This document shows positions 7,017-16,087 of a stretch of 64,000 bases of DNA, in pieces; position 1 is the stretch's first letter, and each line of letters starts with the position of its first letter. Source of the DNA: Phaeobacter gallaeciensis DSM 26640 (GTDB lineage Bacteria; Pseudomonadota; Alphaproteobacteria; Rhodobacterales; Rhodobacteraceae); assembly GCF_000511385.1 (NCBI RefSeq), contig NC_023137.1, positions 1,433,001 through 1,497,000 on the forward strand, in the 5' to 3' direction. The position numbers were made by a program, and so were the translations under genes. The notes below the pieces were generated by a model, which saw nothing but the letters and a program-made list of their open reading frames with translations, was not told the origin of the DNA and made no database searches.

Positions 7017-9833
7017 ATGGGACAGTCTATTGAAATTCAGCGCCTTCCACGGGCTTTTGATGCAGATCTGGGACAGGATGCACTGACACTTGTACCAGCT
7101 CTTCAGGGCGATCAAGCCCGTCTGGTGGCCGGCGCGGCAGGGTCCAGCCCCTATCTGAAGGAGCTTGTCAGCCGTGAGGCGGATTGGCTGGCGTCTGCGC
7201 TGGCGGATCCGCAGACCGCTCTGGCCGGTATCTTTGCGGATGTGCGAGCTTTGGCGCCCGATCAGCTGAAACCGGGCTTGCGGCGGGCCAAACGCCAGCT
7301 GGCACTGTTGAGCGGGCTCTGCGATCTGGCCGGGGCCTGGGATCTGATGCAGGTGACCACGGCGCTGACACAGTTTGCAGAGCTCTGCGCGGATGTCGCC
7401 ATCAAGGCTGAAATCGCCGCCCTGATCCGCCGGAAGAAATTGCCGGGACTGACCGAGGCGGACGTCGAAACTGCAGGCGGGCTGACCCTCTTGGCGATGG
7501 GAAAGATGGGCGCCTATGAGCTGAACTACAGCTCAGATATCGACATGATCTGCCTCTTTGATGAAACGCGATTTGACCCTGATGATTTCTATCAGGCGCG
7601 TCAGGGCATGGTTCGGGCCACGCGCAATATGTGCACGGTACTGAGTGAGCGCACCGCTGATGGCTATGTCTTCCGCACCGATCTGCGGCTGCGGCCCGAC
7701 CCGTCGGTGACGCCGGTCGCCATGGCGATGGAGGCGGCAGAGCGCTACTATGAAAGCCTCGGTCGCACCTGGGAGCGCGCGGCCTATATCAAGGCGCGCC
7801 CCTGTGCCGGCGATCTGAAAGCGGGTGCGGATTTCTTGCAGACGCTGCGCCCCTTTGTCTGGCGGCGGCATCTCGATTTTGCGGCCATTCAGGACGCCCA
7901 TGATATGCGCCTGCGGATCCGCGAGAACAAAGGCACCGGCGGCCCGCTGACAGTGCCCGGCCACGACATGAAGCTGGGGCGGGGCGGCATCCGTGAGATT
8001 GAGTTTTTCACCCAGACCCGGCAGTTGATCGCAGGCGGGCGCGATGAAAGTCTGCGTCCCCGTGGTACGCTGGATGGGTTGCGCGCGCTGGCCGCCAAGG
8101 ACTGGGTGCCACAGGATGTCTGCGATCAACTGAGCGCGCATTACGTCGCCCACCGCGAGGTGGAGCACCGGATCCAGATGGTACACGACGCCCAGATCCA
8201 TAGGATGCCACAGTCGGAGGATGGTATTGCCCGTATCGCCTGCCTGATGGACCGGGATCCTGAGGCACTGCTGGCAGAGACCCGCGCGCGGCTGGAAGAG
8301 GTGCATGAGCTGACCGAGGGCTTTTTTGCCCCAGATGCCCCTGCACAGAGCGCGCCCGAGGCGGTGCCCGAAGCTTTGGACGGCGATATCTTGGCCCGCT
8401 GGCCGACCTATCCGGCGCTGCGCTCGGCGCGCGGGGCGCAGATCTTTGAACGGTTGAAACCAGAACTTCTGGCGCGGCTGTCACGCACCGCCCAACCGGC
8501 GGAGGCGCTGGTGGCGCTGGACGGGTTTCTGGCCGGGCTGCCTGCGGGCGTGCAGCTGTTTTCGCTGTTCGAGGCCAATCCGCAGCTGATTGATCTACTG
8601 ATTGATATTGTCGGCACCTCGGGAACACTGGCGAGCTATCTGTCGCGCAATTCCAGCGTGTTTGATGCGGTGATTGGCGGGTCGTTCTTTGATGACTGGC
8701 CCACGCGCGCTGAGCTGTCGCAGTCGCTGGGGGCTGTGCTTGCGCAGGAAGAGGACTATGAAACGCAGTTGGATGCCACCCGGCGCTGGTGCAAGGAATG
8801 GCATTTCCGCATCGGTGTGCATCACTTGCGCGGGTTGATTGATGCGGCCACGGCCGGGGCGCAATATGCCGAACTGGCGGAGGTTGTGATCGCAGGGCTG
8901 GCGCCGGTGGTGGTGCAGCAGTTCGCACAGAAACACGGGCACCCGCCGGGGCGCGGTGCGGCGGTGCTGGCGATGGGCTCGCTCGGGGCAGGGCGGATCA
9001 ATGCGCTCTCGGATCTGGATGTTATCGTGATCTATGATCCGGGCAGCGATGAGGCCTCAGACGGACCACGGCCACTTGCGACACGGCCTTATTATGCGCG
9101 GCTGACACAGGCGTTGATCACGGCGCTGACCGCGCGGATGTCGCAGGGCCAGCTTTATGAGGTGGATATGCGGTTGCGGCCCTCCGGGACGCAGGGACCG
9201 GTGGCGACCAGCCTGGAGAGCTTTTGTCAGTATCAACGCAATGACGCCTGGGTCTGGGAGCATCTGGCTCTGACCCGCGCCCGTGTGGTGACGGCGGTGC
9301 CCTTGGCAGGGGCCGAGGGGCTGGCCGAGGATATCACGACCTTCCGCAGCAGCTTTCTGGCCGCGCCACGCAGCCGAAAGGAGGTCCTGCCGGAGGTGGC
9401 CAAGATGCGCGCAAGGCTCGCCGCCGCCAAAGTGCCGAGCGGGCCATGGGATGCCAAGACCGGGGCGGGTCGGATGATGGATATCGAGTTGATCGCCCAG
9501 GCTGGCATACTTCTGAGCGAAGCGACCGGGCAGGATGTGGCCTCTGGTCTGGAGGGCGTTGTCGCCTGCGGCTGGCTGGATGCCGCAGATGCTGCTGAAT
9601 TGCAGCGCGGCTATGATCTATTCTGGTCGGTACAGACGGCGGCACGGCTGGTGTCGGGAAAGGCCATCGATGCGCAGACATTGGGCGAGGGCGGCGCGCT
9701 TTTCTTGTGTCGCAGCACCGGGTACGCGGATCTGGCAGCTTTGGAAGCGGATTTGACGGCGCGCTATCAGACCTGCGGTGAGATCATCGCCGCCGCATTG
9801 GAGAGAGAAGGGGCCATCGGTCATGACGAGTGA
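7017..9833 (+). CDS. glnE: Bifunctional glutamine synthetase adenylyltransferase/deadenylase
   Basis: GlnE of 938 residues, the normal size, switches glutamine synthetase off and on by attaching or removing AMP under control of PII proteins and glutamine. Two nucleotidyltransferase halves are visible. The N-terminal half has LLAMGKMGAYELNYSSDIDM (about residues 159-178), the deadenylase site. The C-terminal half has AVLAMGSLGAGRINALSDLD (about 651-670), the adenylylase site, with later DMRLRPSG. The ATG at 7017 gives an N-terminus (RLPRAFDADLG) that fits related proteins, although no strong ribosome site precedes it. The 3' end overlaps the next gene by 11 bases. Confidence 0.95.
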   Translation: MGQSIEIQRLPRAFDADLGQDALTLVPALQGDQARLVAGAAGSSPYLKELVSREADWLASALADPQTALAGIFADVRALAPDQLKPGLRRAKRQLALLSGLCDLAGAWDLMQVTTALTQFAELCADVAIKAEIAALIRRKKLPGLTEADVETAGGLTLLAMGKMGAYELNYSSDIDMICLFDETRFDPDDFYQARQGMVRATRNMCTVLSERTADGYVFRTDLRLRPDPSVTPVAMAMEAAERYYESLGRTWERAAYIKARPCAGDLKAGADFLQTLRPFVWRRHLDFAAIQDAHDMRLRIRENKGTGGPLTVPGHDMKLGRGGIREIEFFTQTRQLIAGGRDESLRPRGTLDGLRALAAKDWVPQDVCDQLSAHYVAHREVEHRIQMVHDAQIHRMPQSEDGIARIACLMDRDPEALLAETRARLEEVHELTEGFFAPDAPAQSAPEAVPEALDGDILARWPTYPALRSARGAQIFERLKPELLARLSRTAQPAEALVALDGFLAGLPAGVQLFSLFEANPQLIDLLIDIVGTSGTLASYLSRNSSVFDAVIGGSFFDDWPTRAELSQSLGAVLAQEEDYETQLDATRRWCKEWHFRIGVHHLRGLIDAATAGAQYAELAEVVIAGLAPVVVQQFAQKHGHPPGRGAAVLAMGSLGAGRINALSDLDVIVIYDPGSDEASDGPRPLATRPYYARLTQALITALTARMSQGQLYEVDMRLRPSGTQGPVATSLESFCQYQRNDAWVWEHLALTRARVVTAVPLAGAEGLAEDITTFRSSFLAAPRSRKEVLPEVAKMRARLAAAKVPSGPWDAKTGAGRMMDIELIAQAGILLSEATGQDVASGLEGVVACGWLDAADAAELQRGYDLFWSVQTAARLVSGKAIDAQTLGEGGALFLCRSTGYADLAALEADLTARYQTCGEIIAAALEREGAIGHDE

Positions 9834-10113
9834 TGCGACAGCAGGGGCGCAGGTTGACAGTCTGGACCCCAAGGGGCTGATCCGGGAGAGTTTTTGCATC
9901 GACGGCATTCAGAACGGGGAATGCCGCAGTATTTTTCTGGACTGGGCGCTGAGTCTCCCCGATGGGGTTGATAGTCGGCAGGCCATGTCAGCTCTGCTTG
10001 CAGAGGTGGCAGCAGATCACCCGGATCACCCGATGACGGCCGTGTTACGTGAGGGGCTGGAGAGCGCCGCCAAACCCCGCAGGCGCGGCGGCTGGCGGTC
10101 GCGCGCGCGGTGA
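9823..10113 (+). CDS. Conserved hypothetical protein downstream of glnE
   Basis: Small protein of 96 residues starting at an ATG inside the 3' end of glnE (11-base overlap), so it is translationally coupled. The centre (CRSIFLDWALSLPDG, then HPMTAVLREGL) looks like a structured globular domain, and the C-terminus is Arg/Gly-rich (RRRGGWRSRAR). No motif gives a function. A plausible coding stretch continues in the +1 frame just after its stop (10133-10225); see the findings for a possible frame change in the GC-dinucleotide run near 10100. I recall similar proteins in Roseobacter genomes, but cannot verify this here. Confidence 0.65.
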   Translation: MTSDATAGAQVDSLDPKGLIRESFCIDGIQNGECRSIFLDWALSLPDGVDSRQAMSALLAEVAADHPDHPMTAVLREGLESAAKPRRRGGWRSRAR

Positions 10114-10234
10114 GCGGTCGGGCGCCGCGCAGGTGCCGACCGCAACGCGTGCCGCAAGCCTGTATGACGCAGACGATCTGCGCCTGATCCAACAGGCTCT
10201 TTCAACGGGCAGAGGTTGGGAGTAAGAGGGGCGC

Positions 10235-11449
10235 ATGACAGCTTCTTCCTCCGCGCCCGAGCGCGCCCGCGTAAAACTGAAACCCAAAGCCAATGCCCGG
10301 GCTCTGCGCCACGGCTTCCCTTGGGTTTATGCCAATGAGCTGGTCACCGACCGGCGCACCCGCAAACTGGCCCCCGGCACGCTGGCGGTGCTGGAAGATG
10401 ACGGTATGACGCAGATGGGTCTGGTCGCGGTCAATCCCGAGAGCAAGATCATCGCGCGGATGCTGGACAGCGACCCCGCCGCAGACCTCAGCGTTGATTG
10501 GTTCTCCGCCCGCCTGCGCCGCGCGCTGGAGCTGCGCGAGCAGCTGTATGACGCGCCATTTTACCGGCTTGTCCACGCCGAATCCGACGGGTTGCCCGGC
10601 GTGGTGATCGACCGGTTCGGCGATACCTGCGTGGTGCAGCCCAATGCGGCCTGGGCCGAGGCGCATCTGGACGCGTTGACCGAGGCGCTGGTGGCCGTCA
10701 CCGGGGTGACAACCGTGCTGAAAAACGCCTCTGGTCGGGCGCGCAGCCTGGAAGGGCTGGATGACATCAGCACCGCCCTGCGTGGCGCGGCCCCAGAGGC
10801 CGCAGTTAAGGTCCAGATGAACGGTGCCACATACATGGCGGATCTGACCGGCGGGCAGAAAACCGGCTTGTTCTACGACCAGCGCGACAATCACGCCTTT
10901 GCCGCGAAACTGGTCAAACCCGGCGCCAAGGTGCTTGACGTGTTTTCTCATGTCGGCGGCTTTGGTCTGGCGATGCTGGCCGCCGGTGCGGCTGAGGCAA
11001 CCTGCGTCGATGGCTCCGCCCCGGCGCTGGAGCTGGCAGGGCAGGGCGCTGCGGCCAGCAGTTTTGCAGACCGGTTCACGGCGCGGCAAGGCGATGCCTT
11101 TGAGGTGCTGACACAGCTGGGTGAAGAAGGCGCGCAGTTTGACGTGGTGATTTGTGATCCGCCCGCCTTTGCCCCCTCAAAACAGGCACTTGAGGCCGGT
11201 CTGCGTGCCTATGAGCGGATTGCCAAACTGGCGGCACCTCTGGTGGCACCGGGCGGCTATCTGGGCCTGTGTTCCTGTTCCCATGCGGCAGATCTTAGCC
11301 GCTTCCGCAACGCCTCTGCGCGCGGGATCGGGCGTGGCGGTCGTCGCAGCCAGCTGCTGCACACGGGCTATGCGGGTGCGGATCATCCGCAGCTGCCTCA
11401 GCTGGCTGAAAGTGGCTATCTGAAGGCCGTGTTCTTCCGGCTCGACTGA
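10235..11449 (+). CDS. Class I SAM-dependent rRNA methyltransferase, RlmI/RlmK-like
   Basis: Methyltransferase of 404 residues. The N-terminal part resembles a PUA RNA-binding domain (about 13-85; RHGFPWVYANEL). The C-terminal part is a Rossmann methyltransferase: LDVFSHVGGFGLAML is the SAM loop (about 232-246), CDPPAFAPSK is the catalytic NPPY-equivalent (about 306-315), and CSCSH follows (about 346-350). Such proteins make m5C in 23S rRNA. In E. coli RlmI the same motif order is seen, but site specificity cannot be read here. It is followed after 21 bases by a PIN-domain gene in the same direction. Confidence 0.85.
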   Translation: MTASSSAPERARVKLKPKANARALRHGFPWVYANELVTDRRTRKLAPGTLAVLEDDGMTQMGLVAVNPESKIIARMLDSDPAADLSVDWFSARLRRALELREQLYDAPFYRLVHAESDGLPGVVIDRFGDTCVVQPNAAWAEAHLDALTEALVAVTGVTTVLKNASGRARSLEGLDDISTALRGAAPEAAVKVQMNGATYMADLTGGQKTGLFYDQRDNHAFAAKLVKPGAKVLDVFSHVGGFGLAMLAAGAAEATCVDGSAPALELAGQGAAASSFADRFTARQGDAFEVLTQLGEEGAQFDVVICDPPAFAPSKQALEAGLRAYERIAKLAAPLVAPGGYLGLCSCSHAADLSRFRNASARGIGRGGRRSQLLHTGYAGADHPQLPQLAESGYLKAVFFRLD

Positions 11450-11470
11450 TCTGACGCGGGTGTTCTGGCG

Positions 11471-12013
11471 ATGAAACTGCTCTTGGATGCCTGCGTGCTC
11501 TATCCGACGGTGATGCGGGAGATGCTGCTGGGCGCGGCCCGGATCGGCCATTTCACCCCGCTCTGGTCGCCGCGCATCCTGGAAGAATGGGCGCGGGCGG
11601 CGCGCAAGATCGGCCCTACGGGTGAGCCGCAGGCGCGCGCTGAAATTGCGCTGATCTCCGCCGCCTGGCCGAAGGCAGCCATCGCTCCGACACCAGCAGT
11701 TGAGGCACGCCTCTGGCTGCCCGACAGCGCTGACATCCACGTGCTGGCGTCGGCGATCGTCGGTCATGCGGATGCAATTGTGACCGTCAACAACAAGGAT
11801 TTTCCCCGCCACACGCTGGCGGAGGAAGGGCTGGAGCGGATCGGGCCGGACCAGCTGCTTTATGATCTCTGGCTTAAGGACCCGGAGGGCCTCTCGGAGG
11901 TCGGCGCATCCGTCCTTGCGGAGGCCAACCGGCTCTCCGGTGGCGGATGGGAGCTGCGCCCGCTGCTGAAAAAGGCCCGGCTGCCGCGGCTGGCGAAGGC
12001 TCTGGTCCGCTAG
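11471..12013 (+). CDS. PIN-domain putative ribonuclease
   Basis: Protein of 180 residues with a PIN-type nuclease core: Asp7 in LLLDACVLYP, an acidic pair in ILEEWARA, and the late acidic motif SADIHVLASAI plus VTVNNKDFP, the usual metal-coordinating positions. PIN proteins cleave RNA and are often toxins, but no small antitoxin-like gene lies directly upstream or downstream. The upstream neighbour is an rRNA methyltransferase 21 bases away, so the two may be co-transcribed. It may be a stand-alone RNA-processing enzyme or an orphan toxin; the sequence does not decide. Confidence 0.75.
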   Translation: MKLLLDACVLYPTVMREMLLGAARIGHFTPLWSPRILEEWARAARKIGPTGEPQARAEIALISAAWPKAAIAPTPAVEARLWLPDSADIHVLASAIVGHADAIVTVNNKDFPRHTLAEEGLERIGPDQLLYDLWLKDPEGLSEVGASVLAEANRLSGGGWELRPLLKKARLPRLAKALVR

Positions 12014-12023
12014 GCCGGGGTGG

Positions 12024-13019
12024 TCAGACCTCGCTGAGGATCTCGGCAGCGATCTCAAAGGATCTGAGGCGTGCCGCATGATCATGGATCTGGCCGGTGA
12101 TGATCACCTCATCCGGGCGGTACCGTTCAAGAATGGACGACAGCTCCGTACGCACGCTGTGCCTGCTGCCCGTCGCAGACATCCGCAGCACCTCATTCAC
12201 GCCTGCAAGCACGGGCGCCGGGATATGGTCGGTGATATCATCCACGGGGGCGGGCAGTTTGCCGGGCTTACCCAGACGCAAGCGGGCAAAGGCCTGCTGC
12301 ATCGTCGTGCGCAGGCGGGTGCCCTCTTCATCGCTCTCGGCAGCAAAGACATTGATCGCCATCATCGCATGGGGTGCAGACAGGTTGGCGGAGGGTTGGA
12401 ATTGGCGGCGGTAGACCTCCAGCGCCTCCTCCAATGCGGCGGGCGCGAAATGCGAGGCAAAGGCGTAAGGCAGCCCCAGATGCGCCGCCAGCTGCGCGCC
12501 GTAAAGGCTGGAGCCGAGCATCCAGACCGGCACATGGGTGTCCTGTCCGGGGAAAGCACGCACCGCGCGGCCTGGATCGTCAGCGCCCAGAAATCCCATC
12601 AGATCAATAACATCCTGCGGGAAGCTGTCACCGGAGGCATGGTCATGGGCCATACCCCTGCGCAAGGCGCGCGCCGTCTGCATATCGGTTCCGGGCGCGC
12701 GGCCCACTCCCAGATCAATCCGGTCGCCATGCAGGCTTGCCAACGTCCCGAAAGCCTCCGCCACCATATAGGGTGCATGATTGGGCAGCATGATACCGCC
12801 GGCTCCGACCCGGATTGTCTGCGTCTGGCTAGCGATATGGCCAATCAGCACCGCCGTCGCAGCGCTGGCGATGCCCGGCATATTGTGGTGTTCGGCCAGC
12901 CAGTAGCGGTGGTAGCCCCAGCTTTCGGCCTTCTGGGCCAGCTCGGTACTGTTGCGCAGGGACTGGGCAATGGTCTGGCCTTCAGGCACGGGAGCAAGAT
13001 CAAGAACAGAGTAGCGCAT
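12024..13019 (-). CDS. LLM-class flavin-dependent oxidoreductase (luciferase-like)
   Basis: Cytoplasmic protein of 331 residues from the bacterial luciferase-like superfamily, which use reduced FMN or F420 in a TIM-barrel fold. Family motifs are visible: [20 protein letters not shown] (about 42-61), [20 protein letters not shown] (about 72-91) and [13 protein letters not shown] (about 100-112). Members close to this pattern are annotated as alkane or alkanal monooxygenase-like, but substrate assignment is unreliable. It converges on the PIN gene with only 10 bases between. Stem-loop structures lie upstream in the spacer toward the M48 protease gene. Confidence 0.85.
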   Translation of the reverse strand: MRYSVLDLAPVPEGQTIAQSLRNSTELAQKAESWGYHRYWLAEHHNMPGIASAATAVLIGHIASQTQTIRVGAGGIMLPNHAPYMVAEAFGTLASLHGDRIDLGVGRAPGTDMQTARALRRGMAHDHASGDSFPQDVIDLMGFLGADDPGRAVRAFPGQDTHVPVWMLGSSLYGAQLAAHLGLPYAFASHFAPAALEEALEVYRRQFQPSANLSAPHAMMAINVFAAESDEEGTRLRTTMQQAFARLRLGKPGKLPAPVDDITDHIPAPVLAGVNEVLRMSATGSRHSVRTELSSILERYRPDEVIITGQIHDHAARLRSFEIAAEILSEV

Positions 13020-13089
13020 GGGGGCTCCGGTAGATTTCAGTCCCGTTGCTGAGGGAGATCGCTGGCAAAGGGGCGGGACGACAATTGTT

Positions 13090-13166
13090 ACCTTCCCATG
13101 TGGGGAAGGTTGGTTGTCCTGGCAAGAGGCGTGAATTCTTTGAGGGTGGTTAATTTTTATTAACCA
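13090..13166. other. Two stem-loops in the spacer between the M48 and LLM genes
   Basis: Two inverted repeats are visible. ACCTTCCC (13090-13097) pairs with GGGAAGGT (13103-13110) across a 5-base loop, with GACAA/TTGTC further out. TGGTTAAT (13147-13154) pairs with ATTAACCA (13159-13166) across TTTT. The first could end transcription of the minus-strand M48 gene; the second is AT-rich and looks more like an operator or a weak terminator. Neither has a proper U-tract in the minus orientation. Confidence 0.4.
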
Positions 13167-13194
13167 ATTTTTTCAGATCATTGCCGGATGAAGC

Positions 13195-13887
13195 TCATGC
13201 ATTGGGCCTGTCCCACTTCGCCTCCAACCGGTCGAGGGCGGCGATGCGTTCCTCGGTTTTCGGGTGGCTCATCAGCCAGGCCGGGGCCATCCCGCTGCGG
13301 GCCTGTGTGAGGTCTTCGAGTTTGCGAAACAGGCTTTTCTGCGGGGCGATGCCGATGCCGGATTTGGTGAGTAGGGCGGCCGCATATTCGTCGGCCTCAT
13401 ACTCATCGCTGCGCGACAGCCGGGCGGCTAGAAGCGAGGTGAGAACATTGGCGATCCACGGCCCGACGAAAGGCACAAAACGGCCAATGATCAGCATCAG
13501 CGCCGTGCGCAGCGCGTTCTGGCCGGAGAAATCGATCATCCGTTTCTTCGCATGTCCCAACGCCACATGCCCCAGCTCATGCGCGATGACCGAGGCGAGT
13601 TCGGTATCGCTGACCTCGCCATTGCGGTATTTGCGATAAAATCCGCGCGTGATGAAGATCCGCCCATCAGGTGCGGCCAGCCCGTTCACCGGGTCGACCT
13701 CATAGATATAGACCGGGATATGGTTGATCCCGAGTGCCGCTGCCATCCGGTCCGTCAGCTGACGCAGGCGGGCATCGGCCAGCTCGGTGGATTGCTGATC
13801 AAGGGCACGATGGGTGCGCCAGACCGACAGGCGATACATCACCAACCCGTAGATCACGGCCAGAAGGATAGGGGTCAAACGCAACAT
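13195..13887 (-). CDS. M48-family zinc metallopeptidase, membrane-anchored
   Basis: Protein of 230 residues with one N-terminal hydrophobic segment (about 4-20) and the zinc-protease motif HELGH at 103-107 (AHELGHVALGH). A third ligand glutamate is likely in SDEYEADEYAA (about 152-162). A second hydrophobic stretch follows the active site, as in HtpX-like and Ste24-like proteases. It ends with SHPKTEERIAAL, the typical M48 C-terminal signature. The size is short compared with HtpX (about 290), so it belongs to a compact M48 subgroup. A quality-control role for membrane proteins is inferred from the family. Confidence 0.85.
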   Translation of the reverse strand: MLRLTPILLAVIYGLVMYRLSVWRTHRALDQQSTELADARLRQLTDRMAAALGINHIPVYIYEVDPVNGLAAPDGRIFITRGFYRKYRNGEVSDTELASVIAHELGHVALGHAKKRMIDFSGQNALRTALMLIIGRFVPFVGPWIANVLTSLLAARLSRSDEYEADEYAAALLTKSGIGIAPQKSLFRKLEDLTQARSGMAPAWLMSHPKTEERIAALDRLEAKWDRPNA

Positions 13888-13933
13888 GGTTCAGGATATG
13901 GGGCTGGGACAGGGACGGGGCAAGGCGTGGTGT

Positions 13934-14770
13934 TTAGCTGCCACGGGCGGGTTTGGCGGCGCGGCTCTCTGCCTTCACCTCATCCCAGAGGGCATCCATC
14001 TCCGCCAGATCGCTGTCTTCGGGACGTTTGCCACGAGCGGCGAGCTTGGCCTCCACGCCCTCAAACCGGCGGGTGAACTTGGCATTGGCGGCGCGCAATG
14101 CGGCCTCCGGCTCAACCCCCAGATGGCGGCCGAGATTGGCCATCACAAACATCAGATCGCCGAATTCCTCCTCGACCTCCGCTTGGCTCAAACTGTCACG
14201 CGCCTCGACCAGTTCGGCGGATTCCTCGGCGATCTTGGCGATGACATTGTCGGCGGAGGGCCAGTCAAAGCCAACCCGCGCGGCGCGTTTTTGCAGCTTA
14301 TAGGCCCGCAGCAGCGCCGGTAGGCCGACCGCGACTCCGTCCAACGTGCCCTGCTGCGCCTTGCCCGCACGTTCCGCGGCCTTGATCGTCTCCCAGTCGG
14401 CAGTCTGCTGATCGGCGGATTTCTCTCGGCTCTCATCGCCAAACACGTGCGGGTGGCGCGACACCATTTTGTTGGACATGGTGGTGACCACATCCTGAAA
14501 GGTGAAATGCCCGGCCTCTGCCGCCATCTGGGCATGAAACACCGACTGAAACAGCAGATCGCCCAGCTCACCCTTCAACTCATCCCATGCTTCGCGCTCA
14601 ATTGCGTCGGCAACTTCGTAAGCCTCTTCAATGGTATAGGGCGCGATGCTCGCGAAATCCTGCTCGATATCCCAGGGGCAGCCGCCCTTTGGATCGCGCA
14701 GACGGCGCATGATTTCCAACAGCCGTTCGATGCCGGCGGTTTCATTGTGGATGAGATCGGTTTCGGGCAT
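13934..14770 (-). CDS. mazG: Nucleoside triphosphate pyrophosphohydrolase MazG
   Basis: MazG removes pyrophosphate from non-canonical or excess (d)NTPs. The protein has 278 residues from the ATG at 14770 with two MazG repeats: GGCPWDIEQDFASIAPYTIE with EEAYEVADAI and ELGDLLFQ in the first half, and EESAELVEA with EEEFGDLMFVMANLGRHLG in the second. The EExxE...ExxD metal-binding pattern is intact in both. Longer frames reach upstream to 14860, but they run into the divergent M20 gene, and PETDLIHNETAGIERLLEIM is the normal N-terminus. Only 64 bases separate it from the divergent hydrolase gene at 14835, so the promoters must be close or overlapping. Confidence 0.93.
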   Translation of the reverse strand: MPETDLIHNETAGIERLLEIMRRLRDPKGGCPWDIEQDFASIAPYTIEEAYEVADAIEREAWDELKGELGDLLFQSVFHAQMAAEAGHFTFQDVVTTMSNKMVSRHPHVFGDESREKSADQQTADWETIKAAERAGKAQQGTLDGVAVGLPALLRAYKLQKRAARVGFDWPSADNVIAKIAEESAELVEARDSLSQAEVEEEFGDLMFVMANLGRHLGVEPEAALRAANAKFTRRFEGVEAKLAARGKRPEDSDLAEMDALWDEVKAESRAAKPARGS

Positions 14771-14834
14771 TGCGGCGGCTCTTGTTCCAGTGTCAGATGC
14801 ATCAATCCCGAGTCTGACCAAGGAGTCCACCCCC

Positions 14835-16028
14835 ATGCCGGTTGTGAACCGAATTGCCAATTACGCCGACGAGATGAAGACCTGGCGTCGGCATCTGCAC
14901 CAGATCCCCGAGCTGGCGCTGGACCTGCCGAAAACCGCGGCCTTCGTGGCCGAGCGGCTGCGCGAATTTGGTGTGGATGAGCTGCATGAGGGCATCGCGA
15001 CCAGTGGCATGGTGGCGATCATCAATGGGCAGGGCCATGACGCAGGTGACGGTCCGACCATCGGATTGCGCGCCGACATGGACGCGCTCCCGATCCCTGA
15101 GGAAAGCGGTGTTGAGTATACCTCGGGCCACGCCGGCAATATGCATGCCTGTGGTCACGACGGTCACACCACCATGCTTTTGGGGGCCGCCAAATACCTT
15201 GCGGAGACGCGCAACTTTACGGGCCGTGTCGCGCTGATCTTCCAACCAGCGGAGGAAGCCATCGGCGGTGCCCGTATCATGGTCGAAGAGGGCATCATGG
15301 AGCGGTTCAACATCGGCGAGGTCTATGCCCTGCATAATGCGCCGGGTCTGCCGGTGGGGGCTTTCGCCACCACGCCGGGGCCGTTGATGGCGGCGGTGGA
15401 TAGCTTCCACATCAACATTCAGGGTGTCGGTGGCCATGGGGCGATGCCGCATGAAACCCGCGATCCGGTGATGGCGGCCTGTGGTATGGCGCAGGCGATC
15501 CAGACGATTGTATCGCGCAACCACTATGCGCTGGATGATCTCGTGGTCTCCGTCACCCAGATCCACACCGGCACCGTCGACAATGTGATCCCCGACACTG
15601 CCTATATCAACGGCACTGTCCGCACCTTTGATCCGCGTGTGCAGGAGATGGTGATGCGGCGGATGAAGGAGATTGTTGCCGGTCAGGCGGCCAGCTACGG
15701 TGTTGAGGCTGAGCTGGATTATGAGGTCGGCTACCCCGCCACCATCAATGACGCGTCCAAGACGGGGTTCGCGGCCAGCGTCGCGGGCGAGGTTGCAGGC
15801 CCTGAGAATGTGGAGGCCGAGGCCGGGCGCGAAATGGGGGCGGAGGATTTCTCCTACATGCTTCAGGCCCGCCCCGGCGCCTATTTGTTTTTAGGGCAGG
15901 GCGACAGCGCGGGGCTGCATCATCCGAAGTATGATTTCAACGATGAGATCGCGCCGATTGGGGCGTCGTTTTTCGCCCGTCTGGTCGAGAGAGCACAGCC
16001 GACTGCCAAGCTGTCCGCCGACGGGTGA
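14835..16028 (+). CDS. M20-family amidohydrolase (hippurate/N-acyl amino acid hydrolase type)
   Basis: Cytoplasmic zinc hydrolase of 397 residues. AGGAG at 14821-14825 supports the ATG at 14835. Metal-site and catalytic motifs of the M20D group are present: RADMDALPI, HACGHDGHTTMLLGAA, FQPAEEAIGGA and, near the C-terminus, MGAEDFSYML. A small dimerisation domain starts at FHINIQGVGGHGAMPHETRDP. These enzymes cleave N-acyl or N-aryl amides of amino acids or similar compounds. The next genes are two ureohydrolases 59 bases downstream, which suggests a pathway for breakdown of acylated or guanidino nitrogen compounds; that link is inference. Confidence 0.88.
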   Translation: MPVVNRIANYADEMKTWRRHLHQIPELALDLPKTAAFVAERLREFGVDELHEGIATSGMVAIINGQGHDAGDGPTIGLRADMDALPIPEESGVEYTSGHAGNMHACGHDGHTTMLLGAAKYLAETRNFTGRVALIFQPAEEAIGGARIMVEEGIMERFNIGEVYALHNAPGLPVGAFATTPGPLMAAVDSFHINIQGVGGHGAMPHETRDPVMAACGMAQAIQTIVSRNHYALDDLVVSVTQIHTGTVDNVIPDTAYINGTVRTFDPRVQEMVMRRMKEIVAGQAASYGVEAELDYEVGYPATINDASKTGFAASVAGEVAGPENVEAEAGREMGAEDFSYMLQARPGAYLFLGQGDSAGLHHPKYDFNDEIAPIGASFFARLVERAQPTAKLSADG

Positions 16029-16087
16029 CAAGCTCAATGGGGTCGGCTATCTGATCACACATCCGGTGCAGACAGGGGAGGCGCAGA

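Noticed and set aside
10133..10225. Independent 30-residue gene starting at GTG
   Set aside because: No ribosome site and no start evidence; kept only as a possible frameshifted continuation of the preceding gene.
13147..13166. CtrA binding site (TTAA-N7-TTAA)
   Set aside because: The spacing between the TTAA halves is six bases, not seven, and the sequence is explained as a simple AT-rich hairpin.
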